A stretch of 64,000 nucleotides of DNA from Rhodoplanes tepidamans (GTDB taxonomy: Bacteria > Pseudomonadota > Alphaproteobacteria > Rhizobiales > Xanthobacteraceae). How positions within the stretch are numbered: the first letter of the stretch is position 1; each line of letters opens with the position of its first letter. The notes beneath the pieces are model-generated. The model made no database searches, was not told where the DNA came from, and was given only the letters and a program-made list of their open reading frames with translations. The DNA lies in contig NZ_JAUSUJ010000002.1 of the NCBI RefSeq assembly GCF_030813915.1, forward strand, positions 341,634 through 405,633, given 5' to 3'. This document shows positions 9,932 to 21,611 of the stretch, in pieces. Position numbers and translations under genes: made by a program.

Positions 9932-9981
9932 GATTCGGGATTCACGCCGGGCGAGCGGAAGAGTGCTGCGAGAGAGAAGGA

Positions 9982-10142
9982 GTGCGGAGCCGCAAAAGCC
10001 GTCGGAGTAAGCGATCCCGGGTTCCCTACCATGGTAGGTGGGCGCCATATGTCCGGGCCCACGGGCCCGGCCAGGGACAGCTCCCTTCAGGATCGATAAG
10101 GCCCCGGGGAAAAGACCCCTAACGCACCCCGCAGCCCCGCAC
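9982..10142 (-). ncRNA. ssrS: 6S RNA
   Basis: The gap between zapA and the 5-FCL gene holds a roughly 160-base region whose ends pair: GTGCGGGGCTGC at 10142-10131 with GCGGCTCCGCAC at 9993-9982. Inside, stems such as GGCCGGGCCC/GGGCCCGG and the single-stranded GGCGCCCACCTACC resemble the rod with a central bubble that mimics an open promoter. 6S RNA binds the housekeeping RNA polymerase holoenzyme in stationary phase. The zapA-ssrS-5-FCL order is conserved in Proteobacteria. The exact ends are inferred from base pairing. A TAGATT hexamer just upstream may be the -10. Confidence 0.78.
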
Positions 10143-10240
10143 GACCCAATCTAGTCGCTCGGCCCCCGCACCGCCACCCGGCCGAGGAGAGGAACCGGCA
10201 TCGGTTGCGAATCCGTTGCGAAAGAGTGACGGAGCGGCGG

Positions 10241-10627
10241 TCAGCCGGCCGGCAGCTCGTGGCCGTCGGAGCCCTGGTTGAGGGTGCGGGTGACGCGCTC
10301 GATGCGCTCGGCCGCCGAGTCGAGCGCCGCCGCGATCGCCGCCGTGGTCGCCTGGCTGCGCTCGGAGGCCGCCCGGCGCGCCTCCTGCAGGCCGGCGACC
10401 TCCTCCTCGAACTTGCGCACCCGCTGCGACGACTCCGACAGCTCGTCGGCGATCAGCAGCGCCGCCATCACGGTGAGGCGCATGTCGCCGATCTCGCCGA
10501 AATTGGTGCGCAGCCGGGTGATGCGCTGGTCGAGGTCGTGGGCGAGGCGGGCGAGATGGTGCTCCTGCCCGTCGTCGCAGGCCATGCGGTACTGCCGGCC
10601 GTTGATCGTCACGCTGACATGGGCCAT
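10241..10627 (-). CDS. zapA: ZapA, Z-ring associated cell-division protein
   Basis: ZapA binds FtsZ and bundles protofilaments at the division site. The 128-residue protein begins MAHVSVTINGRQYRMACDDG, with the family's NG(R/K)xYxxxCxxG pattern. It then has HLARLAHDLDQRI and a C-terminal coiled coil rich in Glu, Arg and Ala. It lies between the DUF4164 gene and 6S RNA on the minus strand, in the usual alphaproteobacterial order. Confidence 0.93.
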   Translation of the reverse strand: MAHVSVTINGRQYRMACDDGQEHHLARLAHDLDQRITRLRTNFGEIGDMRLTVMAALLIADELSESSQRVRKFEEEVAGLQEARRAASERSQATTAAIAAALDSAAERIERVTRTLNQGSDGHELPAG

Positions 10628-10719
10628 GGCAAACCTTGTGGCGCCGAATCTCGTCGCGCGGGATCTCGCTGCCTGGGACCGTGCCGAGCCGCGCCTCGCC
10701 GCATCCGTCCCCCCGTCGG

Positions 10720-11004
10720 TCAGCCGGCGTCGCCGCCGGTCAGCACCGTCCGGACCGTGGCGATCGCCTCGTCGAGCCGCCCCGCCACCTCGCGGCCGAC
10801 GCTGTCCAGGCGCTCCGCCCGCGCCGTCTGGCGGTCGAGGGCGTCGGCGAGCCGCGCCCGGTCGACCCCGAGCGTGTGGACCTGCTCGGACAGCACGCCG
10901 CGGCCGCGCTCCAGCTCGTGCCGGCGCTCGACCGCCTCCTCCAGCGCGGCCAGCGCCCGCTGGAGCCGCGTGCTGGCCGCCTCGGCGGCATTGGTGTCGG
11001 TCAT
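10720..11004 (-). CDS. DUF4164 coiled-coil protein
   Basis: The product (94 residues from ATG 11004) is almost wholly a predicted coiled coil: heptad-like stretches such as RLQRALAALEEAVERRHELE and ARLADALDRQTARAERLD. It fits the DUF4164 family, which in Hyphomicrobiales stands immediately upstream of zapA. A role in division is suggested only by this position. An earlier ATG at 11031 would add nine residues; the shorter start is chosen because MTDT-type beginnings are usual in the family, but the ribosome site is weak for both. Confidence 0.75.
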   Translation of the reverse strand: MTDTNAAEAASTRLQRALAALEEAVERRHELERGRGVLSEQVHTLGVDRARLADALDRQTARAERLDSVGREVAGRLDEAIATVRTVLTGGDAG

Positions 11005-11091
11005 GGCGCCCCTCGCTCCGCCATCCTCCATCCGCCGCGGGCCGTCTCCCCCGAGCCGGCCCGGCCGCCTTCGTCCCGGCGCCCCCGTCTC

Positions 11092-11147
11092 GGTCGTCCC
11101 GTCCCGGTCGTCCCGTTCAGGTCGTCCCGTTCAGGTCGTCCCGTTCA
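11092..11147. repeat. Tandem repeat, 14 bp x 4, between DUF4164 and tkt
   Basis: Four copies of GGTCGTCCCGTTCA (the first ends TCCC) lie head to tail, and a fifth degenerate copy follows. The array sits in the divergent region between the zapA/DUF4164 group and the carbon-metabolism cluster, so copy-number change could alter promoter spacing. Confidence 0.9.
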
Positions 11148-11467
11148 GGTCGCTCCCGGCACGGTCGCTCCGGGGTCGCCCGAAAGCATGATATGGCAAG
11201 CAGATGGAGCGCGAAGCTTACGGGCTTTCGCAGCGTCGCGTCAATGCGGTGCACACCGGCCGGACAGCCAGGGCGCGAGTCCCGCGGCACGCGGTCGCGC
11301 GGCCCCGTGCTGCCGCGTTGACAGGGGGGTGCGACCTGCCTATCAGGTCGAAAAGCCTCACGAACGACGAGGCCTTCGGCCGGTGCCGTCGCGACGTCCG
11401 CCTCCCCCGACTCCGTCAGGTCCCTGAAGGTGCACCGCGGCCGACGCCGACCCTCCGCATCCGACAC

Positions 11468-11473
11468 AGGAGG
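11468..11473 (+). promoter_or_regulatory. Ribosome binding site that points to an ATT start for tkt
   Basis: AGGAGG is followed by a six-base spacer and then ATT at 11480, in frame with transketolase. The first in-frame ATG (11513) is 39 bases away from this site. The perfect Shine-Dalgarno match at ideal distance is the main argument for starting at the ATT. Confidence 0.6.
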
Positions 11474-11479
11474 CCGACC

Positions 11480-13483
<2,004 letters not shown>

Positions 13484-13603
13484 AAAAAGCCGCCGGACGG
13501 ATCGGGTAGAACCGACCTATATCAAGGTGGCCGGCATCGAAATCGGATCGACATGGCGCGCAGCCCGCCGGGCTGTGCTTGTGGGCATGGAAGGGAGACC
13601 AGC

Positions 13604-14611
<1,008 letters not shown>

Positions 14612-14637
14612 CATTCGACGACCGGAGCGCAGGCGCC

Positions 14638-14781
14638 ATGGCGGGGACGATTCTCGGGATCGGCGCTGTCGTGGCCCTGCTCTCCTTCATTGCGTTCGCG
14701 TTCCGGCAGGGAACCAAGGTCGAGCCCGACCGGGACCGCAGGACCGAGGACTGGCCGAGGATCACGCTTGGCGGTTCGTGA
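14638..14781 (+). CDS. Small single-pass membrane protein, unknown function
   Basis: A 47-codon frame between gap and pgk encodes a hydrophobic N-terminal helix (TILGIGAVVALLSFIAFAF) followed by a short charged tail with EPDRDRRTEDWP. The ATG begins 26 bases after the gap stop. The shape, one inner-membrane helix with a cytosolic or periplasmic tail, is clear, but I recognise no family. It is on the same strand as the cluster and spaced like an operon member. The conserved-looking composition argues for a real gene, but this is unproven. Confidence 0.45.
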   Translation: MAGTILGIGAVVALLSFIAFAFRQGTKVEPDRDRRTEDWPRITLGGS

Positions 14782-14909
14782 CCAGACCGCGCCTCGTGCC
14801 GTCGGTGCCCTGATCGCAGACGACCTGAACACGGACGTCCTGAACGACACGGACGTCACCTGGCGCGGCCGCGGCCGTCTCGACGACACCTCTTTCGGCT
14901 AGGGATCCC

Positions 14910-16109
14910 ATGACCACCGCATTCCGCACACTCGACCAGGCCGACGTGAAGGGCAAACGCGTCCTCGTCCGCCTCGATCTCAACGTGCCGACCGAGAACG
15001 GCAAGGTCACCGACGTGACCCGCATCGAGCGGGCGGCGCCGACCATCACCGAACTCGCCGGCAAGGGCGCCAAGGTGATCCTGCTGTCGCATTTCGGGCG
15101 TCCGAAGGCGGGGCCGGATCCGAAGTTCTCGCTCGCCCCGGTCGCCGCCGCGGTCGCCGAGGTGATCGGCAAGCCGGTCGGCTTCGCCGCGGACTGCGTC
15201 GGCGAGGTCGCCGAGAAGGCGGTCGCCGCGATGCAGCCGGGCGACGTGCTGTGCCTGGAGAACACCCGCTTCTACAAGGAAGAGGAGAAGAACGACCCGG
15301 CCTTCGTCGACAAGCTCGCGGCGCTCGGCGACGTGTGGGTCAACGACGCCTTCTCGGCGGCGCACCGCGCCCACGCCTCGACCGAAGGCCTCGGCCACAA
15401 GCTGCCGGCCTATGCGGGCCGCAGCATGCAGGCGGAGCTGGAGGCGCTGACCAAGGCGCTGGAGCAGCCGCAGCGGCCGGTCGCCGCCGTGGTCGGCGGC
15501 GCCAAGGTTTCCGGCAAGCTCGACCTGCTCGGCAACCTGCTCGACAAGGTCGACGTGCTGATCATCGGCGGCGGCATGGCCAACACGTTCCTGGCCGCGC
15601 AGGGCCATCCGGTCGGCAAGTCGCTGTGCGAGCAGGACCTGATCCCGACCGCCAACGAGATCCTCGCCAAGGCGACGGCGAACGGCAAGCAGATCGTGCT
15701 GCCGGTCGATGCCGTGGTGGCCGAGAAGTTCGAGGCGCACGCCCCCTCCAGGGTGGTCGGCCTCGACGAGGTCGGCCCGGCCGACATGATCCTCGACATC
15801 GGCCCGCGCTCGATCGAGCACGTCGTGTCGGAGCTCGAGCGGCTGAAGACGGTGCTGTGGAACGGCCCGTTCGGCGCCTTCGAGATCGAGCCGTTCGACA
15901 CCGGCACGGTGGAGATCGCCGAGGCGGCCGCCGAGCTGACCGCCGCCGGCAAGCTGGTGACGGTGGCGGGCGGCGGCGACACGGTGTCGGCCCTCAACCA
16001 CGCCGGCGCGGCCGACCGGTTCACCTACATTTCCACGGCGGGCGGTGCCTTCCTCGAGATGCTCGAGGGCAAGGTGCTGCCGGGCGTCGAGATCCTCAGG
16101 GCGAAGTAA
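14910..16109 (+). CDS. pgk: Phosphoglycerate kinase
   Basis: The enzyme transfers a phosphate between 1,3-bisphosphoglycerate and ADP. The 399-residue product has the typical [11 protein letters not shown] opening, the substrate-binding [22 protein letters not shown], the GGGMANTFL segment, and the nucleotide-site [10 protein letters not shown] and GGGDTVSAL. The start at 14910 follows AGGGATCCC. It is third in the tkt-gap-pgk-fba cluster, and its product level would be tied to gap. Confidence 0.97.
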   Translation: MTTAFRTLDQADVKGKRVLVRLDLNVPTENGKVTDVTRIERAAPTITELAGKGAKVILLSHFGRPKAGPDPKFSLAPVAAAVAEVIGKPVGFAADCVGEVAEKAVAAMQPGDVLCLENTRFYKEEEKNDPAFVDKLAALGDVWVNDAFSAAHRAHASTEGLGHKLPAYAGRSMQAELEALTKALEQPQRPVAAVVGGAKVSGKLDLLGNLLDKVDVLIIGGGMANTFLAAQGHPVGKSLCEQDLIPTANEILAKATANGKQIVLPVDAVVAEKFEAHAPSRVVGLDEVGPADMILDIGPRSIEHVVSELERLKTVLWNGPFGAFEIEPFDTGTVEIAEAAAELTAAGKLVTVAGGGDTVSALNHAGAADRFTYISTAGGAFLEMLEGKVLPGVEILRAK

Positions 16110-16137
16110 TCAGCGCGAAACAGGACGGGAGACGACG

Positions 16138-17226
16138 ATGGCGAGAATCACACTCAGGCAGCTCCTCGACCACGCGGCCGAGAACGACTACGGCGTGCCC
16201 GCCTTCAACATCAACAACATGGAGCAGGCGCTGGCGATCATGGAGGCGGCGAGCGCGCTCGACGCGCCGGTGATCATCCAGGCCAGCCGCGGCGCCCGCT
16301 CCTACGCCAACGACATCATGCTCAAGCACATGATGGACGCCGTCACCGAGATCTATCCGCAGATCCCGGTCTGCGTGCATCTCGACCACGGCAACGGCCC
16401 GGCCACCTGCATGACCGCGATCCAGGCCGGCTTCACGTCGGTGATGATGGACGGCTCGCTGAAGGAGGACGGCAAGACGCCGGGCGACTGGGCCTACAAT
16501 GTCGGCGTCACCAAGCGGGTCGTCGACATGGCGCATCTCGGCGGCATCTCGGTCGAGGGCGAGCTCGGCGTGCTCGGCTCGCTGGAGACCGGCATGGGCG
16601 ACAAGGAGGACGGCCACGGCGCCGAGGGCAAGCTCAGCCACGACCAGCTGCTCACCAATCCGGACGAGGCCGTGAAGTTCGTCGCCGAGACCAAGGTCGA
16701 CGCGCTGGCGATCGCCATGGGCACCAGCCACGGCGCCTACAAGTTCACCCGCAAGCCGGACGGCGCCATCCTCGCCATGCACGTGATCGAGGAGATCCAC
16801 CGCCGCCTGCCCGGCACCCATCTGGTGATGCACGGCTCGTCCTCGGTGCCGCAGGACCTCCAGGACATCATCAACCAGTACGGCGGCCAGATGAAGCCGA
16901 CCTGGGGCGTGCCCGTGGAGGAGATCCAGCGCGGCATCAAGAACGGCGTGCGCAAGATCAACATCGACACCGACAACCGGATGGCGATGACGGGCCAGAT
17001 CCGCAAGGTGCTCACCGAGAACCCGAGCGAGTTCGACCCGCGCAAGTATCTCAAGCCGGCCATGGAGGCGATGACCAAGCTGTGCAAGCAGCGCTTCCAG
17101 GAGTTCAACACCGCCGGCCAGGCGTCGAAGATCAAGAAGATCGTCACGCCCGCCGAGATGGCCAGGCTCTACGCCGCCGGCAAGCTCGACCCGGTGATCG
17201 GCAAGACCGCCGCCGCGGCGGAGTGA
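16138..17226 (+). CDS. fba: Class II fructose-1,6-bisphosphate aldolase, CbbA subtype
   Basis: This zinc-dependent aldolase (362 residues) interconverts fructose-1,6-bisphosphate and the two triose phosphates. It may also act on sedoheptulose bisphosphate, as in Calvin-cycle relatives. Visible features are [21 protein letters not shown], the metal/active-site [10 protein letters not shown], the loop [19 protein letters not shown], and MHGSSSVPQ with NIDTDNRMA near the C-terminus. The start at ATG 16138 gives the standard [10 protein letters not shown] beginning. It ends the carbon cluster; no RuBisCO gene is in the window. Confidence 0.95.
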   Translation: MARITLRQLLDHAAENDYGVPAFNINNMEQALAIMEAASALDAPVIIQASRGARSYANDIMLKHMMDAVTEIYPQIPVCVHLDHGNGPATCMTAIQAGFTSVMMDGSLKEDGKTPGDWAYNVGVTKRVVDMAHLGGISVEGELGVLGSLETGMGDKEDGHGAEGKLSHDQLLTNPDEAVKFVAETKVDALAIAMGTSHGAYKFTRKPDGAILAMHVIEEIHRRLPGTHLVMHGSSSVPQDLQDIINQYGGQMKPTWGVPVEEIQRGIKNGVRKINIDTDNRMAMTGQIRKVLTENPSEFDPRKYLKPAMEAMTKLCKQRFQEFNTAGQASKIKKIVTPAEMARLYAAGKLDPVIGKTAAAAE

Positions 17227-17282
17227 GGTATCTCGCTTCGGTTGCCTTAAAGGCACCGCATCGCCACCCGGCACCGCCTGCT

Positions 17283-17373
17283 CCCTCCCCCCTTGTGGGG
17301 GAGGGGGGTAAGCGGCGATCGCGTTGCTCGGGGTTCACCCCCCTCCCTGTCCCTCCCCCACAAGGCGGGAGGG
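17283..17373. repeat. Intergenic palindromic repeat, CCCTCCCCC-TTGTGGGGGAGGG family
   Basis: A CCCTCCCCCCTTGTGGGGGAGGG hairpin on the left and CCCTCCCCCACAAGGCGGGAGGG on the right flank about 45 bases with GGGTTCACCCCC. A shorter copy is at 36629-36661. It lies in the 255 bp gap after fba. Confidence 0.75.
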
Positions 17374-17481
17374 ACCGCGGGAGTCGCAGTGCTGTTCGAA
17401 GGAGCACCCGTCCGACACCGCGGCACACGGCCGACCTCCGTCGGCCCCGCTTTCGCCCCGATCGCCCCGCAAGTGCGAGCC

Positions 17482-18141
17482 ATGCCGGACCACGACCGCC
17501 AGCGCCTCTATCTCGTGACGACCGTGACCGGGGACCCGGCCGCGGCGGCGGCGCGCCTCGACGCCGCGCTCGCCGCGGGCGTCGACGTGGCCGCCGTGCT
17601 GGTGCGGCTGCCCCAGACGCTCGCCGAGCGTGATGCCGTCAACGCCGTCAAGGCGGTGGCGCCGCTCGCCCAGCGGCACGGCGCCGCCGTGCTGGTCGAG
17701 GACCGGCCCGAGATCGTCGGCCGCAGCGGCGCCGACGGCGCCCACATGACCGGCGTCGCCGCGCTGCGCGGCGCGATCGGCGGCCTCAAGCCCGCCCATA
17801 TCGCCGGGGTCGGCGCCCTGCGCACCCGCCACGACGCCATGGAGGCGGCCGAGCTGGAGGCCGACTACGTGATGTTCGGCGAGCCCGGCCCGGACGGCGG
17901 GGCACCGCCCTTCGAGGTCACGGTCGAGCGGGTCGCGTGGTGGGCCGAGGTGTTCGAGCCCCCCTGCGTGGGCTTCGCCACGACCCTCGACGAGGTGTCG
18001 GCGGTGGCCGAGGCCGGGGCCGACTTCGTCGCCCTCGCCGACGCGATCCTCGACGATCCGCGCGGCCCCGCCGCCGCCGTGACGGACGCCGCCGGACGCC
18101 TCGGCCTGGTCCGGGCCGCCCGCCCGGAGGTGTCGTCGTGA
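17482..18141 (+). CDS. Thiamine phosphate synthase-like (ThiE/TenI fold)
   Basis: The 219-residue product begins RLYLVTTVTGD and has a TIM-barrel pattern of the ThiE/TenI family, including AAVLVEDRPEIVGRSGADGAHM (the RxDLAxxxxADGVHL-like turn), YVMFGEP (the IxxGPxFxT-like strand) and FVALADAIL at the end. It is weaker than true ThiE at the substrate motifs, so synthase activity is not assured and an adapted ThiE-like role is possible. The start at ATG 17482 is chosen for the RLYLV opening. Its stop overlaps the GTG of the next gene (GTGA), which indicates coupling. Confidence 0.7.
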   Translation: MPDHDRQRLYLVTTVTGDPAAAAARLDAALAAGVDVAAVLVRLPQTLAERDAVNAVKAVAPLAQRHGAAVLVEDRPEIVGRSGADGAHMTGVAALRGAIGGLKPAHIAGVGALRTRHDAMEAAELEADYVMFGEPGPDGGAPPFEVTVERVAWWAEVFEPPCVGFATTLDEVSAVAEAGADFVALADAILDDPRGPAAAVTDAAGRLGLVRAARPEVSS

Positions 18142-19196
18142 CGCGCCGCCCGGCGGCCGGGGCCGTCGTCGTGTCCGCGCTGCTGCTGACGGCGCCGGCG
18201 CTCGCCCAGCAGCCGCCGGCCGCCACCCCGGTCCCGGCGGCCCCGCGCGCCGCCCAGTCGCGCCCGGCCACCCCGCCAAAACCGCCCGCCGGCGCCGCCG
18301 CGAAGCCGCAGGCGTCCGGCGCCGCGCCGGCGGCTCGTCCCGCCGGGGCGGTCGACCTCGCCTACGGGGCGTTCCAGCGCGGCTACTTCCTCACCGCCTT
18401 CCACGAGGCGACCAAGCGGGTCGAGGCATCGCAGGACGTCCGCGCCATGACGCTGCTCGGCGAGCTCTACGCCAACGGGCTCGGCGTCGGCCAGGACGAC
18501 CAGAAGGCGGCCGAATGGTACGCCCTGGCCGCCGGCCGCGGCGACCGCGACGCCATGTTCGCGCTCGCCATGTTCCGGCTCGGCGGCCGCGCCGGGCCGA
18601 AGGACATGCGCGAGGCCGCCCGCCTGCTCGCCGCCGCCGCCAAGCTCGGCCATCCGGCCGCCGCCTACGACCTCGGCCTGTTCTATGTCGAGGGCCAGCT
18701 CTTCCCGCAGGACTACGACCGCGCCGCCGAGCTGTTCCGCACCGCCGCCGCCGCCGGCAGCGCCGAGGCCCAGTACGCCCTCGCCGTGCTCCACAAGGAG
18801 GGCCGCGGCGTGCGCCAGGACACCGCCGAGGCGGCCCGCTGGATGGAGCGCGCCGCGACCGCCGGGGTGGTCGACGCGCAGGTCGAGTACGCCATCGCGC
18901 TGTTCAACGGCACCGGCGTCGCCAAGGACGAGGCGCGCGCCGCCGCGCTGTTCCGCAAGGCGGCGCAGCGGGGCAGCGCGCTCGCCCAGAACCGCCTCGC
19001 CCGCCTGCTCAGCGCCGGCCGCGGCCTGCCGGCCGACCCGGTCGAGGCGATCAAGTGGCACCTGATCGCCAAGGCCGGCGGCGCCGGCGACGCCTACATG
19101 GAAGAGTTCGCCCAGAAGCAGCCCGAGCAGGTCCGCCAGAGCGCCGAAAAGGCCGCCCAGGGCTGGCTCGACGTCCTGCGGCAGCAGCGGTCGTGA
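18138..19196 (+). CDS. Secreted Sel1-repeat (TPR-like) protein
   Basis: The 352-residue protein starts at GTG 18138, overlapping the previous stop by four bases. A signal peptide (AGAVVVSALLLTAPALAQ) leads into a Pro/Ala-rich linker up to about residue 70. Then come five or six Sel1-like repeats with the pattern A-x-x-x-LGxLYxxGxGVxxDxxxAAxWYxxAA, for example LLGELYANGLGVGQDDQKAA and ALAVLHKEGRGVRQDTAEAA. Such solenoids bind other proteins in the periplasm, and many take part in signalling or envelope upkeep. The partner is unknown. Its coupling to the ThiE-like gene may be positional only. Confidence 0.85.
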   Translation: MTRRPAAGAVVVSALLLTAPALAQQPPAATPVPAAPRAAQSRPATPPKPPAGAAAKPQASGAAPAARPAGAVDLAYGAFQRGYFLTAFHEATKRVEASQDVRAMTLLGELYANGLGVGQDDQKAAEWYALAAGRGDRDAMFALAMFRLGGRAGPKDMREAARLLAAAAKLGHPAAAYDLGLFYVEGQLFPQDYDRAAELFRTAAAAGSAEAQYALAVLHKEGRGVRQDTAEAARWMERAATAGVVDAQVEYAIALFNGTGVAKDEARAAALFRKAAQRGSALAQNRLARLLSAGRGLPADPVEAIKWHLIAKAGGAGDAYMEEFAQKQPEQVRQSAEKAAQGWLDVLRQQRS

Positions 19197-19340
19197 TGAC
19201 AGAGGCCGCAAGTGCGTATCGAGTGCTCACGATGAACAAGGTGGGCAGAGCGTCGTCAGCCGGTCAGCGTTGGAAAGCGACGACAATCTAGACTAAACTA
19301 ATTGGCTATTCGCCACAGCTCATGCGAGGAATGCGATCCC

Positions 19341-19982
19341 ATGACCGACGGCGTGGTTCGGCTGTTCAGCGAAGAGCATGTTACTCGGCTTACAGGGCTT
19401 TCCCTGTGGCAACTGCGTGCTTGGGATCGCGAGGGCTTCTTTGCACCCCGCTACGCATATGAAGACCGCCGAACTCCATACAGCCGCATCTACTCATTCA
19501 AAGATGTCGTGGGACTTCGGGCTATCGCGGTCTTGATGAAGAGCTATGGCGTTTCCTTCCAGGAGCTCCGTAAGGTCGCTGCCGAACTAAAGCGTCGGGG
19601 GTTCGACCACTGGGCGGAGCTCAAGCTTTACGTTGTGAAAAAACAAGTACACTTCCAGCGGCCGGAATCCCGCGATGTCGAAGGCGTCTGGGATGGCCAA
19701 CTGGCCCTTGTTCCGGTCATCGACGTGATCATGGATGTAGAAACTCGTGTCCAGAAGCTGCAGCACCGGGATCCTGAACAGTATGGCAAAGTGGAGAAGC
19801 GGCGGCACACTTTGAGGAATGCTCCTGTCGTCGCCGGTACGCGAATTCCGACGGCTGCGATAAGGCGCTTCCACGAGGCCGGTTACTCCATAGAACGAAT
19901 ACTTGGCCAATATCCGACGCTCAAAGAGGCGGACGTCTATGCTGCGCTTGAGTACGAGCAGGGACTCGCGCAAAGCGCGTAA
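19341..19982 (+). CDS. Antitoxin with MerR-like HTH and DUF433 domain
   Basis: The N-terminal half looks like a MerR-type winged helix (FSEEHVTRLTGLSLWQLRAWDREG, then YSFKDVVGLRAI). The C-terminal half carries the DUF433 pattern PVVAGTRIPTAAI, RFHEAGYSIERIL and YPTLKEADVYAAL. DUF433 proteins are commonly partners of DUF5615 PIN-like toxins, and such a gene follows 19 bases downstream. The 213-residue protein probably represses its own operon and neutralises the toxin. The start at ATG 19341 has a GAGG upstream. Codon use is visibly less G+C-rich than its neighbours, which suggests horizontal transfer. Confidence 0.8.
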   Translation: MTDGVVRLFSEEHVTRLTGLSLWQLRAWDREGFFAPRYAYEDRRTPYSRIYSFKDVVGLRAIAVLMKSYGVSFQELRKVAAELKRRGFDHWAELKLYVVKKQVHFQRPESRDVEGVWDGQLALVPVIDVIMDVETRVQKLQHRDPEQYGKVEKRRHTLRNAPVVAGTRIPTAAIRRFHEAGYSIERILGQYPTLKEADVYAALEYEQGLAQSA

Positions 19983-20001
19983 ATGAGCATAATCATGACT
20001 G

Positions 20002-20379
20002 ATGTTTTTCATCCTGGACGAGAATGTTCCGGCAGACGTGGCCGCTATGCTGATTGAGCACGGCCACCGGGCAGAGTTCATACGCACTTACGTTCCCCCA
20101 GGGGCCGTCGATCCACTGGTTGCAACCGTCGCGCAAGAACTGGAAGCGATCTTGGTGAGTTTCGATGGGGATTTCGAGAAAATCTCCCCCCGAATTCCGG
20201 TTGGTCAACGTAGAAGGTTCCGGAAGCTCAGCAGGATTTGGTTGACTTGTACGGAGCCTGCCGCAGCAAGGCGGCTCCGCGCCGGGCTTGATCTGGTGAT
20301 CTCCGAATACAATCGCGCTACGCCGACGTCGCCGATGCGAATGCGCATTTCGGCAAGCTACTTTCGTACCGATAGATAA
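20002..20379 (+). CDS. DUF5615 PIN-like toxin
   Basis: The 125-residue protein begins MFFILDENVPADVAAML, the classic DUF5615 start with the first acidic residues of the PIN-like fold (LDEN). It continues with ILVSFDGDFEKIS, which holds a second acidic cluster. PIN-like proteins of this group are thought to be ribonuclease toxins. It follows the DUF433 antitoxin closely and shares its lower G+C content. A second ATG seven bases upstream (19995) is out of frame. The C-terminal half is less typical and may be diverged. Confidence 0.75.
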   Translation: MFFILDENVPADVAAMLIEHGHRAEFIRTYVPPGAVDPLVATVAQELEAILVSFDGDFEKISPRIPVGQRRRFRKLSRIWLTCTEPAAARRLRAGLDLVISEYNRATPTSPMRMRISASYFRTDR

Positions 20380-20538
20380 TTAAAGGAAGTTCATCAGCCA
20401 GCATCCGAACTCGGATTGCTTGCAAGCTCCGCCTATAGGCTTCTTCACTCCTCTCGACCAGAACGCCGGCTCCTTCGTTGACCGGGGTGGATCGCCGCGG
20501 CCGCACCGTGTAAGACCGCAGCCGACGCACACTCTCGT

Positions 20539-20578
20539 GTCATTCCGGGTTCGCACCTCCGGTGCGCCCCGGAACGAC
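20539..20578. repeat. Short copy of the GTCATTCCGGGG palindrome
   Basis: GTCATTCCGGGTTCGCACC pairs with GGTGCGCCCCGGAACGAC. It is a shortened relative of the elements at 8173 and 26687, in the gap between the toxin gene and the IMPase gene. The rest of that 253 bp gap holds nothing I recognise. Confidence 0.7.
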
Positions 20579-20632
20579 GGCGCCTCTGCGTTCGAGATCG
20601 TCCCGCTTCTCCGACCTGATCGATCGAAAAAC

Positions 20633-21430
20633 ATGCTCCGCTCCGCACTGCTCAACGTCATGGTGGCCGCCGCGCGCAAGGCGGGCCGCACGCTCAAGCG
20701 CGATTTCGGCGAGGTGGAGCACCTGCAGGTGTCCCTCAAGGGGCCGGCCAACTTCGTCACCGCGGCCGACCGCAAGGCCGAGGAGACGCTCAAGGCCGAG
20801 CTCGAGAAGGCGCGCCCCGGCTACGGCTTCCTGGGCGAGGAGGGCGGCCTGCAGCAGGGCTCCGACGCCACCCACACCTGGATCGTCGATCCGCTCGACG
20901 GCACCACCAACTTCCTGCACGGCATTCCGCAGTTCGCCATCTCGATCGCGCTGCAGCGCGAGGACACCATCGTGGCCGGCGTCGTCTACAACCCGGCCAA
21001 CGAGGAGCTGTTCATGGCGGAGCGCGGCAAGGGCGCCTTCCTCAACGACCAGCGCATCCGGGTGGCCGGGCGCCAGCGTCTCGCCGACGCGGTGATCTCG
21101 TGCGGCCTGCCGCATCTCGGCCGCGGCGATCTCGCCCAGTTCCGCAAGGAGTTCGCCGTGGTGCAGGAGAAGGTGGCCGGGCTGCGCCGCTTCGGCGCCG
21201 CGGCGCTCGACCTCGCCTGGGTGGCGGCCGGCCGGTTCGACGCCTTCTGGGAGCGCAACCTGTCGCCCTGGGACATGGCGGCCGGCATCCTGATGATCCG
21301 CGAGGCCGGCGGCTATGTCAGCGACTGCGAGGGCGGCGACCAGATGCTCGGGCGCAAGAGCATCGTCTGCGGCAACGAGACCATGCAGCGGGAGATCCTA
21401 TCGCTGCTGAAGGCCGCCAACCGGGCGTGA
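20633..21430 (+). CDS. suhB: Inositol monophosphatase family protein
   Basis: The 265-residue product has the lithium-sensitive phosphatase signatures: GFLGEEGG, DPLDGTTNFLHGIP (metal-binding motif) and WDMAAGILMIREAGG. SuhB-type enzymes hydrolyse inositol-1-phosphate and related sugar phosphates. In E. coli SuhB also acts in rRNA antitermination. The start at ATG 20633 gives the usual MLRSALLNVMVAAARKAG beginning. It stands alone between a toxin-antitoxin pair and the TolQ-like gene and looks like a core gene. Confidence 0.88.
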   Translation: MLRSALLNVMVAAARKAGRTLKRDFGEVEHLQVSLKGPANFVTAADRKAEETLKAELEKARPGYGFLGEEGGLQQGSDATHTWIVDPLDGTTNFLHGIPQFAISIALQREDTIVAGVVYNPANEELFMAERGKGAFLNDQRIRVAGRQRLADAVISCGLPHLGRGDLAQFRKEFAVVQEKVAGLRRFGAAALDLAWVAAGRFDAFWERNLSPWDMAAGILMIREAGGYVSDCEGGDQMLGRKSIVCGNETMQREILSLLKAANRA

Positions 21431-21611
21431 GGCCGCCGCCCGCGGCCGCATCCCGCCTCCGCCGGCCCGGGCGGACCTCGGCCGGGCCGGGACCGGGCGC
21501 GAATAATCCCGCCGAAGCGGGGGACCGCTCCGCTGCGGCGCGTTAAACTCGGCGCGCCCCTGTGCCATATTGGGATCGAACCGAGACGGCGGAATCACTC
21601 GCGGAATCACC

